A DNA stretch of 26,386 nt from DATDCV01 sp036524155 (GCA_036524155.1 DATDCV010000043.1:1-26386); one strand, 5' to 3'; positions 7,201 to 17,380 are shown, counted from the first letter of the stretch. Notes: generated by a model not told the origin, from the letters alone. Translations and numbers: made by a program.

Positions 7201-10200
7201 CATTGGATGCTTGAACGGTCCCAATGCTCAGGCAGGCGTTGGTGGCTTGCGGAAGGATGTTGGTCGCGTTGAAGCGCCATTGATAATGCAGCGGCGCGGT
7301 GCCAATCGCCTTAACGCACAAATCATCGACCCGGCTGCCCGGCCACAGGGCCTGACTCAGCGGCTGAGTGAGAATGGTCGGCAAAAGGTTGAGGTTGGCG
7401 GAGGCGCTGGCGCTGCCGTAAACATTGGTGACCACCACCGAATAGGGTCCGATGTCGTTGGTTCCAGCGCTTCGGATGGTGTAACTCGTGCCGGTTGCGC
7501 CGGAAATATTCGTCGCAAAGAACCGCCATTGATAGCTTAAGGGTTCAGTTCCCCCGGCGAGCACTGTAAACACGGCGTTGCTGGTTGCGTTAACTGCCTG
7601 GCTGACCGGAGGGACAACAATCGAGGGCGTTACGCCAATCGCCAGCACGGCCGGTGGGCTCGAGGTGGTGCCGAATGCGTTCGCCACCAAAACGGAATAG
7701 GCGCCGACATCGCCGGCCTGAACGAAGGCCTTGATGAGCCTGGCGCCGGTTTCTCCCGGGAGGTTGGCACCGTTAAACTGCCATTGATAGAAGAGCGGCT
7801 GGGTTCCCACCGCGGTCACATAAAAGGCCGCGGAGCCGCCGGCCAACACCGTTTGGTTTGTGGGCACAGCGGTGATCGTGGGCAATAGATCGAGCCGGAC
7901 TGGCGCGCTGGCGACAGCGCCAAAGGCATTGGTCACGAAAACGGAGTAAGCTCCGATCTGACTCGGCTGCGCAGATGCGATCGTATAACTGCTGGAGGTC
8001 GCGCCCGAAACAGGACTGCCATTCAATTGCCAGGCGTAGCTGAGCGGGGCGGAGCCAACCACCTGAACAGAGAATGTGGCACTGGCACTTGAAAGGACAA
8101 TCTGGTCAACCGGCGGCTGCGAGATGGAGGGTTGCAGGTCGAGCCTGACCGGGGCGCTGGTCACACTTCCGAATGCATTCGCGACGATTACCTGATAGGG
8201 ACCGATATCGGTTTGTTGAACGTCGTCGAGAGTCAAAAGGGTGTTGGTCGCGCCTGGAATCCCGACGCCGTTGAACTGCCATTGGTAACCCAGTGGTTGG
8301 CTGCCAAGTGCGGACACGGAAAATGTCGCCGAATTACCCGCCACAAGGACCTGGCCAACAGGCGGAACACTGATCGCCGGCAGCAACTCCAATCGGGCGA
8401 CACCGCTCCAAATACTCCCGTAAGGGTTCGTCACCTGAACATTGTAGGCACCAATGTCATCAGGCTGCACGTTTGTGAGCGTGAGGACAGACGAGGTGGC
8501 CCCGCTAATCGGCGCGCCCGCGAAGGACCAGAGATAGCTCAAAGGCGGATCGCCCGAGGCGGTAACGCTGAAAACGGTTCCCGCACCCGGCGGTACGGCG
8601 CGATTAGTCGGCTGCAGGCTAATCGACGGCACCAGCCGAATGTAAGCGGGCAGGCTCTGGGCAGAACCTACACTGTTGGTAATAACCACATCATAAGGGC
8701 CTTCGTTGACTGATGTGGCTGAACTAACCTGATAGGCAGAGGCCGTGGCACCGGTGATGGGGATCCCGTTGAACCGCCATTGATAATACAAGGGGGTCGC
8801 CCCTACAGCGTTCACCCTGAACGTGGCAGCGGCTGATTGGGGCACGGGTTGATCGGCGGGCTGGACAAGAATTACAGGCGCACTGGAGGCTTCGCTTTCA
8901 AACGCGCCGATATCCGCCTGCGAGCCCTGCGGTCGGGGCACTCCGCGCTGATCCTGGTACGGCGGGAGGGCACTGATCGGGATCTTGTCAAGAGCTCGAC
9001 TGTCTGGCAGCAGGGGAATAGTAAATGTCAGCCCGCCGTTCATCCCGAGACTCCCGAGATTTGTCTCGGCGGTGTTCGGAAAGCTGAGGCCACCCAAAGC
9101 GATGGAAGAGTCCGAAGTCAGGTTGTAATTGCCATCGGAAAAACTGCCATAGCCGCAACTGCCAGATTGTGGCCAAACAATTAGTGAATTCATGAGGCGG
9201 TTCGTGCCGCCAGTGCCGGCGATGTTACCGCCGAGGGCCTGACCCGGCTGCCCGTTGTCATTACCGAAAGCGCCGCTCCCCGCCACGCCGTTTGTGCCAC
9301 CGTAAGCCCCACAACTTGAAACCGTGCAGTTGACGAAACTTAGCATCCCGGAGGTTTGGAGCCCGCCGCCGAGGCCGTTGCCACCATCGCCGCCCCGCCC
9401 GCCACTGGATAAAGCGCCGGTGCCGGGTCCGCCGGTGCCTCCTTTGCCGCCGGTAGAGTTATTGCCGTAGAAAGTGCTATTCGTGATCGCGGCCGAGAAT
9501 GTAGTGGCGAGGCCGCCTCCAGCCCCGTCGGCGCCCCGGGCACCAGTGATCCCCTGGCCGCCGCTCTGGGTGCCGCCCGCCGCGCTGTCGCCGCCCGTGC
9601 TTGAATTCCCCGTGAAAGTACATCGCTGCACGGTGAGCTTGTTGGTGTTATGAACCCCACCGCCAAAGCCGCTGGCACCGCTGCCGCCCTGTCCTGCCCG
9701 TCCGGCGAACGCACCTGTGCCGCCGGCGCCGCCAGCCCCGCCGTCCCCGCCGGCTACGCTGTTGCTGGCAATGGTGCAATCGATCAGCGTCAGGATGCTT
9801 CCATTGAAAACTGCGCCGCCATAACCGGGGCCTCCAGGACCGCCCGACCCGCCGTTTCCACCCTGGCTGAGGGTTCCAGTCCCGCTGCCGCCGCCGCCGC
9901 CACCACCCCCACTGCCGGCGGTGGCGGTATTATTCGACAATGTGCAGGCAACCAAGGTGAGTGATCCACCATTCCAAATCGCGCCCCCCGCAGCGGAAAC
10001 GCCGTTGCCACCGTTGCCACCATTGCCGCCGGAGGGGCCCGAGCTGTTCGCGCCCGCCGTGCCCGCCACGCCATTTGAGGCGCTGACGCTATTACCCAGG
10101 AAAACGCAGTTGGTGGCGAGTACCACGGCCCCGGAGTTGACGTAAAGAGCTCCCCCTGCGGTGGCGCTTTTCCCGTTGGCCAGGGTGAGGCCCGCCAGAG

Positions 10201-10546
10201 TCAGGTCGCCGATCACGTTAAAGATAGGAACTTTTCCCCCACCGCTTATCGTGACGTTGTGACCGGCGGCGTCAATGGTGGTTGGAGATGCAGCTATCGT
10301 GATGGACTGGGATAGGGTGATGCTGCAGTTATTGGTGAAAGTCACTACGCCGCCAACCGCCAATGCGGCGCGCAAGGCCTGCTCGGTGCAATTGGTCACG
10401 GTGCTGTCCGCCCGCCCCTGAGGGCCATCGAACCACAGGCAGGCGCACAACAGAAAGCAGCCAACGAACCGGCACCTGGCGGCGAGCGCAAGGGCCGCCC
10501 GCCGGCCTGAGGTTCCATCCCATTCGGACCCGGCAAGCACATTCAT
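4250..10546 (-). CDS. Giant secreted protein: beta-helix, 10 Ig-like and 8 carboxypeptidase-regulatory-like repeats
   Basis: 2098 residues. A long signal peptide (about 1-47, hydrophobic VGCFLLCACLWF, then GRA before DS) sends it across the inner membrane. Residues about 48-550 form a parallel beta-helix with glycine-rich turns, closing with DQRGVPRPQG and DIGAFE, the signature of choice-of-anchor-Q proteins. Residues about 553-1390 are ten Ig-like repeats of about 84 residues, each with a Y-x-W-x-F/N-G core and a G-x-Y-x-V-x-x-x-N tail. Residues about 1391-2034 are eight CarboxypepD_reg-like repeats (G-x-V/I ... DA-x-G-x-Y-x-F/I ... GTYTVTP). A short C-terminal domain ends in FYRLSR, a style common in verrucomicrobial exported proteins. 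It is probably a surface or extracellular adhesive or structural protein; no catalytic site is seen. It lies 92 bp downstream of the secretin gene on the same strand, so it may be co-expressed with or exported by that system. That link is positional inference. Confidence 0.9.
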   Translation of the reverse strand: MNVLAGSEWDGTSGRRAALALAARCRFVGCFLLCACLWFDGPQGRADSTVTNCTEQALRAALAVGGVVTFTNNCSITLSQSITIAASPTTIDAAGHNVTISGGGKVPIFNVIGDLTLAGLTLANGKSATAGGALYVNSGAVVLATNCVFLGNSVSASNGVAGTAGANSSGPSGGNGGNGGNGVSAAGGAIWNGGSLTLVACTLSNNTATAGSGGGGGGGGSGTGTLSQGGNGGSGGPGGPGYGGAVFNGSILTLIDCTIASNSVAGGDGGAGGAGGTGAFAGRAGQGGSGASGFGGGVHNTNKLTVQRCTFTGNSSTGGDSAAGGTQSGGQGITGARGADGAGGGLATTFSAAITNSTFYGNNSTGGKGGTGGPGTGALSSGGRGGDGGNGLGGGLQTSGMLSFVNCTVSSCGAYGGTNGVAGSGAFGNDNGQPGQALGGNIAGTGGTNRLMNSLIVWPQSGSCGYGSFSDGNYNLTSDSSIALGGLSFPNTAETNLGSLGMNGGLTFTIPLLPDSRALDKIPISALPPYQDQRGVPRPQGSQADIGAFESEASSAPVILVQPADQPVPQSAAATFRVNAVGATPLYYQWRFNGIPITGATASAYQVSSATSVNEGPYDVVITNSVGSAQSLPAYIRLVPSISLQPTNRAVPPGAGTVFSVTASGDPPLSYLWSFAGAPISGATSSVLTLTNVQPDDIGAYNVQVTNPYGSIWSGVARLELLPAISVPPVGQVLVAGNSATFSVSALGSQPLGYQWQFNGVGIPGATNTLLTLDDVQQTDIGPYQVIVANAFGSVTSAPVRLDLQPSISQPPVDQIVLSSASATFSVQVVGSAPLSYAWQLNGSPVSGATSSSYTIASAQPSQIGAYSVFVTNAFGAVASAPVRLDLLPTITAVPTNQTVLAGGSAAFYVTAVGTQPLFYQWQFNGANLPGETGARLIKAFVQAGDVGAYSVLVANAFGTTSSPPAVLAIGVTPSIVVPPVSQAVNATSNAVFTVLAGGTEPLSYQWRFFATNISGATGTSYTIRSAGTNDIGPYSVVVTNVYGSASASANLNLLPTILTQPLSQALWPGSRVDDLCVKAIGTAPLHYQWRFNATNILPQATNACLSIGTVQASNVGSYTVVVTNFYGSVTSLAAVVSLGVPPSITVQPTDQVLAVGGNATLTVGAAGSEPLRYQWRSSGISLPGQTNTSLTVISAGLSDAGPYTVVITNTFGSTNSGPARLLFAPTVYAQPSNVLARIGSPASLCVGVAGTEPLRFGWLFNTAIPLSGGTNACYTIGSVQPGDVGTYTLRITNDYGVAVSAPVTLNLLPSILTQPAGQSVLVGSNVIFSVAAVETDSYQWRFNGAGIPGATSSAYVFGPVGFTNSGLYDVVLSNRFGLTISAGARLEVVLPFTISGQVFFGTNGLGGVTVTAGTNSALTDANGRYTISGLSSNAYTVAPSLACYLFDPTNQSGVVVGPGTNASGINFSATHDLHIVAGTINPVGGALNNGPVSVFLVGTNRYSVVDAANGAFSFPDVCPGAYSVSLSGLGYAFSPAAINVVVPPDNALLSFTATPVFGISGQISNSVGAVQVRIAGANTTNFVSAVGGSYAVSGLPAGTYRVAPQPAGCRHFVQVERQVTLGPTNAVDVSFTSVPDAYAIGGRLTNGLFGVSNILVTAGNQLTLTRADGTYVFSNLCAGLYRVTPSAGCYQITPPLLDVSVGPGDGTGADFSAVPYAYTIRGLVMEGSVGLPNVMVTAGGRTNFTMADGSYLIGGLCPGSYTVTPAMGCHFFNPASRAVTVGPSIDQVNFVGYTNDTLSVRGRVTSDGILGMSGVSVALGERIAVTDSSGNYAFTHVCPGDYAVTPSLAGYGFDPASQPLRLASDTNGVSFRGFTVFTLAGRITQNNVGLGNVTVQAGTQSTNTDATGYYLLNNLRPGTYTVTPTQACYLFIPSSRTVSLATNITGMDFSGIANNIFALRGTVTEGAYPVAGVVLQSGDQQVTNGINGGYTFLNVCPGPYTITPSLAGYTFRPSNLTVSVSTDLTGLSFAAIPVFTITPLGDGSFRLLSLGTTGATYYVDTSLNLTTWQGLLTNQAPLLFTNSPGIDVPSMFYRLSR

Positions 10547-10553
10547 AGGTGTG

Positions 10554-10580
10554 ATTCTAAAGTAAAACTGTTAGTGGCAA
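10554..10580 (-). promoter_or_regulatory. Possible promoter of the giant secreted-protein gene
   Basis: On the minus strand, TTGCCA (10575-10580) and TAGAAT (10554-10559) are separated by 15 bp. TAGAAT is one base off the sigma-70 -10 consensus, and the spacing is short. The ATG follows only 7 nt after it, and no Shine-Dalgarno sequence is present, so a transcript from here would be nearly leaderless. Read-through from the secretin gene is the alternative. Confidence 0.3.
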
Positions 10581-10638
10581 AGGCTCGAAAAACACAAAAC
10601 GCCCACGACTTGAAATGGCTTAAAGGCCGCGCTGCCGG

Positions 10639-12888
10639 CTATCGAGACTTGGAATCCTTTTCCGCGTCTTTGACGCGCTGGGCTTCCGAGGCGTTAATTT
10701 CGGCCTCCATCCGGTTTATCTCGGGCATCTTCTTCTGCTCGGCTTTGGCGTTCAGCGCCGCAACCTCCGGCGTCGGCAGCACCGTCGGACGAATCAGCAC
10801 GATCAATTCGCTGCGGCTCGAGTCCTGGGCCGAGCTGCGGAAAAGGTAGCCCAAGAGCGGAATATCTTTCAAGAACGGCACGCCGGAGTTGTTGTTGTTC
10901 TTGGTGTTTTCGATCAATCCGCCGAGCATGATGGTGTCATGGTCGCGGACGGCCACTTTGGCGGTGGCGTGTTTCGAGGTGGTGACAGGCACATCGCCGA
11001 CGCCCTGGATGGTGACGTTGCCCGCGAAGCTGTCGATCTGCTGGTCGATATCCATGACCACAAGACCGTCAGGATTGATGAGGGGAGTCACTTGGAGCGT
11101 AACACCGATTTGCAGTTGCTGGATGGAGGAATAACTGCCGTAGGCAGCGCCGCCATAGTAACTTCCGGTTGGGTAAGGACGGGACTGGCCGACGAACAGA
11201 ACCGCCGGCACCGCGTGCGAGGTTTGAATACGCGGCCGCTGCAGGATTCGGGCACGGCTGTCACTGGCAAGAGCCGTGACCGAGACGTCCAGGTCGCCAC
11301 CCAAAGAAGCCAGATAGCTGAAGCCTCGAGGGAGCAGAGAGTTGGTCCCACTACCGCCGCTTCCGAAATTGTTCCCGGAAAGGCTGTTGTTGTTGTTGAT
11401 GGCGCCGATGCCGCGGGCCCAATTGCCCTGGGGCGACTTTTGCAGGTAGCTGAACGCGAGGTCTCTCGCACTGTTCAACGTCACTTCGATGATCACCGCT
11501 TCGATCAACACCTGGGCCAATACAACATCCAGCTTGGCGACAATATCTTTGATGGTCTTCATGTCCTCGCGCGAGGCGAAGATCAGCAAGGAGTTGGTTC
11601 GTTCATCGGCAATGATCTTGGTCTGGCCAAGCACTTGAATTTCACCCGCAGTTGAGGCCTTCTGGATGATGCGCTGGAGTCTGTCGGTGAAGGTCCCGCC
11701 CGTGCCGGGTACAGCCGTGGCCCCTGGAGCGACGGCTGCTAATGGGGTCACATCCCCGTAGGGGGTTGTGCCGTAACTGCCGTAGCCACCACCGTATCCC
11801 GACCGGCCGTAACCGCTGCCGTAACCTCCGCCGTATCCCATTCGAGAGCCGTAGCCGCCACCATAGCCACCGCCATATCCGCCGCCATACCCGCGGCCAC
11901 CCATCATCCCTCCTGTAGCACCCGTGCCGGTGCCACCGCCGACTGTCGTGCCGCCGCCGCCGCTGCTTAGGCTGTTGAGCGCGTTGGCAATTTCCGAGGC
12001 CAGCGCGTACTTGATAGGAATAACCTCGGAGATGTACTCGGACGGCACCGAGATATCGATTTTGTTGACCATCTCGAGCATGCGCTTGACGTTTTCACTG
12101 TAGTCACGCAAGACAAGAATCTGGCTGGTATCGATGGTCAGGATGCCGTTGGCCAATCCCGGGCTGGCGAATGGGGTGAGGGACTGGGTCAGCTCGCTGG
12201 GCTTGACATACTTCGTCTGGACGACATGGGTGACAAATTGCCCGAGGTCCGGCAGTTGATCGGTTGGTTGCTTGCTAAAGGCGGCGCCGACCTGGCCGGC
12301 TTGCCCTGCGGGAACGACCTTGACGAATTTGTCGCCGACGTTGACCACCGTAATGCCGTTCAGAGCGAGCACAGCGTCAATCGCGGCCCTGGCTTCGCTC
12401 CGGGTGAGTGCCGTCTGGGTTTCCAACGTAATCGTTGGGGCAGGCAAAGTAGTCGGGCGCAGTACGGTGCGATCCACGAGTTTAGCATAGAATTGCAGGA
12501 CCTGGTTGAGATCCACCGCCGGGAACCGAATCACGCCCGCCGGGATGATGTCCTCACCAGGAGCATTGGTGCCCGAAGGAGGCGGAGGAATGCTAATTGT
12601 CTGCTCTGCGGCGCTCGCCGGGCCCGTGGCGGACTGGCCGGGTGTGGTGGTCGCTGGAACGGCGGGGTTTGGAGGCGTACCGGCGGGGTTTGTGCCCGAC
12701 AAAGGTCCCTGGGGCCGGAATGGCCGGACGACTCCGCCGGGAGTGGCGGCTCCTCCCGGAATGGTGCCTGGCTGGGCAGGGTTTGGATTAGTGCCGGGAA
12801 CGGCCGGGGCCGGGGCCGGGCCGGGGGCAGCGCCTTGTCCCCACGCCGTAGCGACGGACAGGAATAAAGCTAGCGGAAAGGTCTTCAC
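10639..12888 (-). CDS. gspD: Secretin of a type II secretion / type IV pilus system
   Basis: 749 residues; forms the outer-membrane multimeric pore. It has a signal peptide (about 1-18) and a Pro/Gly-rich linker to about 105. An N0-like domain spans about 117-193 and an N1-like domain about 218-280. A split N2-like domain (about 288-455) is followed by the secretin barrel domain, with VPFLKDIPLLGYLFR near 670-685. The C-terminal tail is a charged helix. The N2-like domain is interrupted at about 308-385 by an unusual low-complexity GYGGGYGGGYG tract of roughly 75 residues. The start is a GTG one base after the stop of the preceding gene, implying translational coupling. Upstream neighbours are PilO/GspM-like, PilM-PilN-like and GspE-like genes. 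Sequence alone does not say whether the machine secretes proteins or builds pili, so the gspD name is a family-level label. Confidence 0.93.
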   Translation of the reverse strand: MKTFPLALFLSVATAWGQGAAPGPAPAPAVPGTNPNPAQPGTIPGGAATPGGVVRPFRPQGPLSGTNPAGTPPNPAVPATTTPGQSATGPASAAEQTISIPPPPSGTNAPGEDIIPAGVIRFPAVDLNQVLQFYAKLVDRTVLRPTTLPAPTITLETQTALTRSEARAAIDAVLALNGITVVNVGDKFVKVVPAGQAGQVGAAFSKQPTDQLPDLGQFVTHVVQTKYVKPSELTQSLTPFASPGLANGILTIDTSQILVLRDYSENVKRMLEMVNKIDISVPSEYISEVIPIKYALASEIANALNSLSSGGGGTTVGGGTGTGATGGMMGGRGYGGGYGGGYGGGYGSRMGYGGGYGSGYGRSGYGGGYGSYGTTPYGDVTPLAAVAPGATAVPGTGGTFTDRLQRIIQKASTAGEIQVLGQTKIIADERTNSLLIFASREDMKTIKDIVAKLDVVLAQVLIEAVIIEVTLNSARDLAFSYLQKSPQGNWARGIGAINNNNSLSGNNFGSGGSGTNSLLPRGFSYLASLGGDLDVSVTALASDSRARILQRPRIQTSHAVPAVLFVGQSRPYPTGSYYGGAAYGSYSSIQQLQIGVTLQVTPLINPDGLVVMDIDQQIDSFAGNVTIQGVGDVPVTTSKHATAKVAVRDHDTIMLGGLIENTKNNNNSGVPFLKDIPLLGYLFRSSAQDSSRSELIVLIRPTVLPTPEVAALNAKAEQKKMPEINRMEAEINASEAQRVKDAEKDSKSR

Positions 12889-12889
12889 G

Positions 12890-13501
12890 TTATTTCTTTG
12901 TTGGAGTTGCTGGTTGGCTGCCCAGCGACCTGGACGCGGGGCCGGCCACCGGCGGCTTGGCGGCTACTTTCTTTTGATAACTGGCGACCAAGGTCACCGT
13001 GGCTACGATCTGCTGCCGTGCGGGGTCGGGGCGCAGGTTCAGGTCGCGGACGCGGATCAGCGAATTGCCGGAACCGAGGTTGTAAAGGAAATCGACGAGC
13101 GGTTGTTCAGGGGACAGAGCCCCGATGCTTCGGCTCAGCTCGATGAAGAACTGGTTGGTGCTGGTGGTGGTCCTGCCGCCGGAAGTCATGTTGACGCCAC
13201 TTTTGCCAGCCTGGGAGTCAATGGTGTTGGCGAAATGCCTGACCTGGTCTTCAGGCGGGACCTCAAGTCCGGCTTTTTCCATCTCGCGGACCTTGATCCA
13301 GTAGGTATTCGTCTTGGAAACCTCCTCGCTGTACATCCGCAGCTTTCTGCGGGCCTGGAACATGCGGTCATCAACCTTGCTCCATTCCGAGAAGTACGGG
13401 AAAACGAACAGGAAGTTCAAAACGACAAAGAACAGGGCGGCGACGGCAACGACGACCCGTTTTTCGAACGGCCGAAGGTTTTCCCAATAACCGCTTTTCA
13501 T
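12890..13501 (-). CDS. PilO/GspM-like inner-membrane assembly protein
   Basis: 203 residues from the ATG at 13499-13501, which overlaps the stop of the upstream gene as ATGA. A longer frame exists but lacks this coupling. It has a short cytoplasmic N-terminus, then one membrane helix (about 15-37, VVVAVAALFFVVLNFLFVF). A charged coiled-coil-prone stretch (about 40-75) follows, then a periplasmic alpha/beta domain (about 80-185) of ferredoxin-like fold type, ending in a flexible Pro/Ala/Lys tail. This is the architecture of PilO or GspM, which links the cytoplasmic PilM/GspL-ATPase unit to the secretin. Position between the PilM-PilN-like gene and the secretin supports the call more than sequence does; similarity across this family is always low. 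Confidence 0.72.
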   Translation of the reverse strand: MKSGYWENLRPFEKRVVVAVAALFFVVLNFLFVFPYFSEWSKVDDRMFQARRKLRMYSEEVSKTNTYWIKVREMEKAGLEVPPEDQVRHFANTIDSQAGKSGVNMTSGGRTTTSTNQFFIELSRSIGALSPEQPLVDFLYNLGSGNSLIRVRDLNLRPDPARQQIVATVTLVASYQKKVAAKPPVAGPASRSLGSQPATPTKK

Positions 13502-15411
13502 TGCACCTCCGCGCGTTTGAGTTCGAGGCCCAGAGTCCAGGTAGCCGTGGAACCGCTGACTCGCCAAGTGAGCGTTTCGCCCCGGGCGGGATCGAACAGC
13601 GGCTGGCCGTTAATGGTATGCTTGCGCATGGCGGCCTCGAAGTCATTGAGTTTGGTGCTGGCATCAGCCGGGGCAGTGCCGTTTAGGGAGAGGCGTTTGC
13701 CCTGGCTGAAAGTCAGGCTATCCAGGTTGACACTCTCGGGCAGGTACCGGGCGGTAGTGTTCCAGCAGTCCAAAGCGGCGTATTTGAGGTCCTGACGATC
13801 CTGGAGCACCTGGAAACGAGCTTTTAGCTGCAGCGCATTGGTGTACACCGTCGCCATCTGCCTCATCTCCGTCTCGACCGCGTCGGTCTTGTAACTGACG
13901 TAGCCTAACGCGACCATATAGACCGCGACGCCGAGGGCATAAAGTCCCGCCAGGCCGAGCAAACCGCGCATCCAGAGCCGGTCCACAAACTGCTGCCGGT
14001 AGCGCTCGGCAAATTCCAGCGGCATCAGGTTCGCCCTCGGGTCCGCCTGCGCGGAACGCCGCGCGGTTAGCGCCGCCAAGTCGCGGGTGGCGAGCGGAGT
14101 GATGACCTCGACCGGCTGTTCGAGTCCCTGCCGCAGGGCAGGCTCCCACACAGCGGCAACTACGGCGTCGGCCACCAGGTGCCATTCGGGCGAGGAACCT
14201 AGCCACCCTTCCATCTCACCCGCCCAAGCCATTTGGGTGAGTTGCTCTTTGAGGCTGCCGGGCTGCCGATCGGCCGGCAAGGCCACCAAATCCAGGTTGC
14301 GCAATACTCCGCCGTACCACCAGGCCACCAGGGCCGTGTTTTTCCCGTCGCCTGCCTCGGGGTAAATCCAGGCACCGTCCTCGGTGATCGCCGTGGTTTG
14401 CAGTTGGTCCAGCAGCGGCAGTTCAAGGCGGTCAGCCAGGAACCCCTGCCCTTCCAGCTTGCCCAGGAATTCCTCGACCACGCTCCGCGAGGCAATCATC
14501 ACAATGACCGTCTGCATATCGCCGTCCGCATGCGGAAGAACGTGGATGCTCCAGGCGATCTGCGCGACGGGAATGGGCGAAAGTTTCTCGAGTTGAAGCT
14601 CGACCATCGAGAGTGTCTCGTTGAAATCGCTGCGGGGGAACTGCGCGGCGCGCAGAAACACATGCTCGGGAGGAAGCCAGGCAATGTTGAGCTTGCGGTA
14701 GAAGAGAGAGCGCCAGTCCTTTCCGACGAGGCGGGACGGCAGCGAGACGCCGTCCGCAGCAGTGTGCTCGCGGTTCAGAACATAATTGCCGCCACGCGGC
14801 TCAAACTGCCAGACTTGCCGGGCGCCGGGGCCGACTTCCAATACATTGCAGGCATGCACCGAAACCGCGCGGGGGCTCCGATAGGCTTTCGCGGTAGCCT
14901 TAGTGATAGCGCTGGCGGGCACGGCGCGGGCTTTTTTCCGGGAAAGAATACCGCGCAAAACAATGAGTGCCACGACACACACCCCAACGCCAATCAGCGC
15001 CGGGTAAAACGCCTGGTGAGATTGGACACGGTCAAACCTCTCCTTGAGACTCTTGCTGAGGGACGCCACCGTGTTTGTGCCGGGTGCTTTTGAAGCGGCC
15101 GCGTTTGTCACCCCGGGGCGCGGACGGGCCAAGGCATTGGTGGCTGTCAGCCGTGTTGCCGGTAGATTAGTGCGCAGCGCAGGTGAAAGCGGCACGCGTG
15201 CCGGCGGTGGTTGAGCGGTGGCGGCGGAAAGGGGCAACGCTGCCGCCACGGTCAGCACGGCGACCCAAGAAGACCATGCCAAGGCGCGGAACAGGCCCGC
15301 CAGCCGCCAACGACAAGCCTCGGGGCCTCGGGCCCAGGGTTGAGGACGGCGCAGGGAATCGCGGCTCTCCCGTTTCGGCTGACGCAATTGGAAATCTGGC
15401 GTGCCGGACAT
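13498..15411 (-). CDS. PilM/GspL-PilN fusion protein of the secretion/pilus inner-membrane platform
   Basis: 637 residues from the ATG at 15409-15411, preceded by GGAG at a 10-nt spacing. A GTG at 15457-15459, overlapping the end of gspE, is an alternative giving 653 residues. Two hydrophobic segments (about 42-64 and 132-153) flank a Pro/Ala/Thr/Asn-rich linker. Then comes an actin-like PilM/GspL region (about 165-460), including LNIAWLPPEHVFLRAAQFPR. A third membrane helix (about 480-505) begins a PilN-like part with a coiled coil and a small periplasmic domain up to the end. In classical systems PilM and PilN are separate, and GspL has one membrane helix in the middle. Here the actin-like part is preceded by extra membrane segments. 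It is coupled to the next gene by ATGA. Confidence 0.75.
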   Translation of the reverse strand: MSGTPDFQLRQPKRESRDSLRRPQPWARGPEACRWRLAGLFRALAWSSWVAVLTVAAALPLSAATAQPPPARVPLSPALRTNLPATRLTATNALARPRPGVTNAAASKAPGTNTVASLSKSLKERFDRVQSHQAFYPALIGVGVCVVALIVLRGILSRKKARAVPASAITKATAKAYRSPRAVSVHACNVLEVGPGARQVWQFEPRGGNYVLNREHTAADGVSLPSRLVGKDWRSLFYRKLNIAWLPPEHVFLRAAQFPRSDFNETLSMVELQLEKLSPIPVAQIAWSIHVLPHADGDMQTVIVMIASRSVVEEFLGKLEGQGFLADRLELPLLDQLQTTAITEDGAWIYPEAGDGKNTALVAWWYGGVLRNLDLVALPADRQPGSLKEQLTQMAWAGEMEGWLGSSPEWHLVADAVVAAVWEPALRQGLEQPVEVITPLATRDLAALTARRSAQADPRANLMPLEFAERYRQQFVDRLWMRGLLGLAGLYALGVAVYMVALGYVSYKTDAVETEMRQMATVYTNALQLKARFQVLQDRQDLKYAALDCWNTTARYLPESVNLDSLTFSQGKRLSLNGTAPADASTKLNDFEAAMRKHTINGQPLFDPARGETLTWRVSGSTATWTLGLELKRAEVQ

Positions 15412-15443
15412 TGCTCTATCGCTCCGTTTGGTTCGTACGCTCT

Positions 15444-17198
<1,755 letters not shown>

Positions 17199-17242
17199 CT
17201 TAGAGACAATTACAGATAATCATCAGTCCTCTGATACACGCC

Positions 17243-17271
17243 AAACTATGAAAAGTTGCGGACAGGGTCAA
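17243..17271 (-). promoter_or_regulatory. Possible promoter of the gspE operon
   Basis: On the minus strand TTGACC (17266-17271) and TAGTTT (17243-17248) are 17 bp apart, 45 bp before the gspE ATG. The -35 is five of six to consensus and the -10 is weak, so this is tentative. Confidence 0.35.
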
Positions 17272-17294
17272 AAGAATTACCGTTTCGCCGCAGT

Positions 17295-17380
17295 CTTGGG
17301 TCGGAGCGCCGATTTCTAATCGGCTTAAGCCAGCCGACGGCCTCCTGTAAGCCGAGTACAACTCGGCGCTCCGACCCAAG
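17295..17380. repeat. REP-like inverted repeat with paired hairpins
   Basis: Two 32-nt arms (17295-17326 and 17349-17380) are inverted copies with only about four differences. Each arm also contains its own small palindrome: GCCGATT/AATCGGC with a TCT loop, and GCCGAGT/ACTCGGC with an ACA loop. The element can therefore form one long or two short hairpins. It lies between the divergent gspE and pseudopilin genes. The shape is that of REP/BIME-type dispersed elements. Family membership must be tested genome-wide. Confidence 0.85.

Noticed and set aside
6590..7540. 316-residue plus-strand open frame, with similar ones at 4337, 5711 and 8132
   Set aside because: Shadow frames opposite the Ig-like and regulatory-like repeats; they recur because the repeats do, and show only low-complexity Arg/Gly-rich text.
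9340..10140. Glycine-rich minus-strand tract as a separate PE-PGRS-like gene
   Set aside because: It is continuous in frame with the beta-helix part of the giant protein and its signal peptide.
12506..13795. 429-residue plus-strand open frame
   Set aside because: Antisense to the secretin, PilO-like and PilM-PilN-like genes; no recognisable domain.
14233..15093. 286-residue plus-strand open frame, and another at 16248-17171
   Set aside because: Antisense to the PilM-PilN-like and gspE genes; no domain seen.
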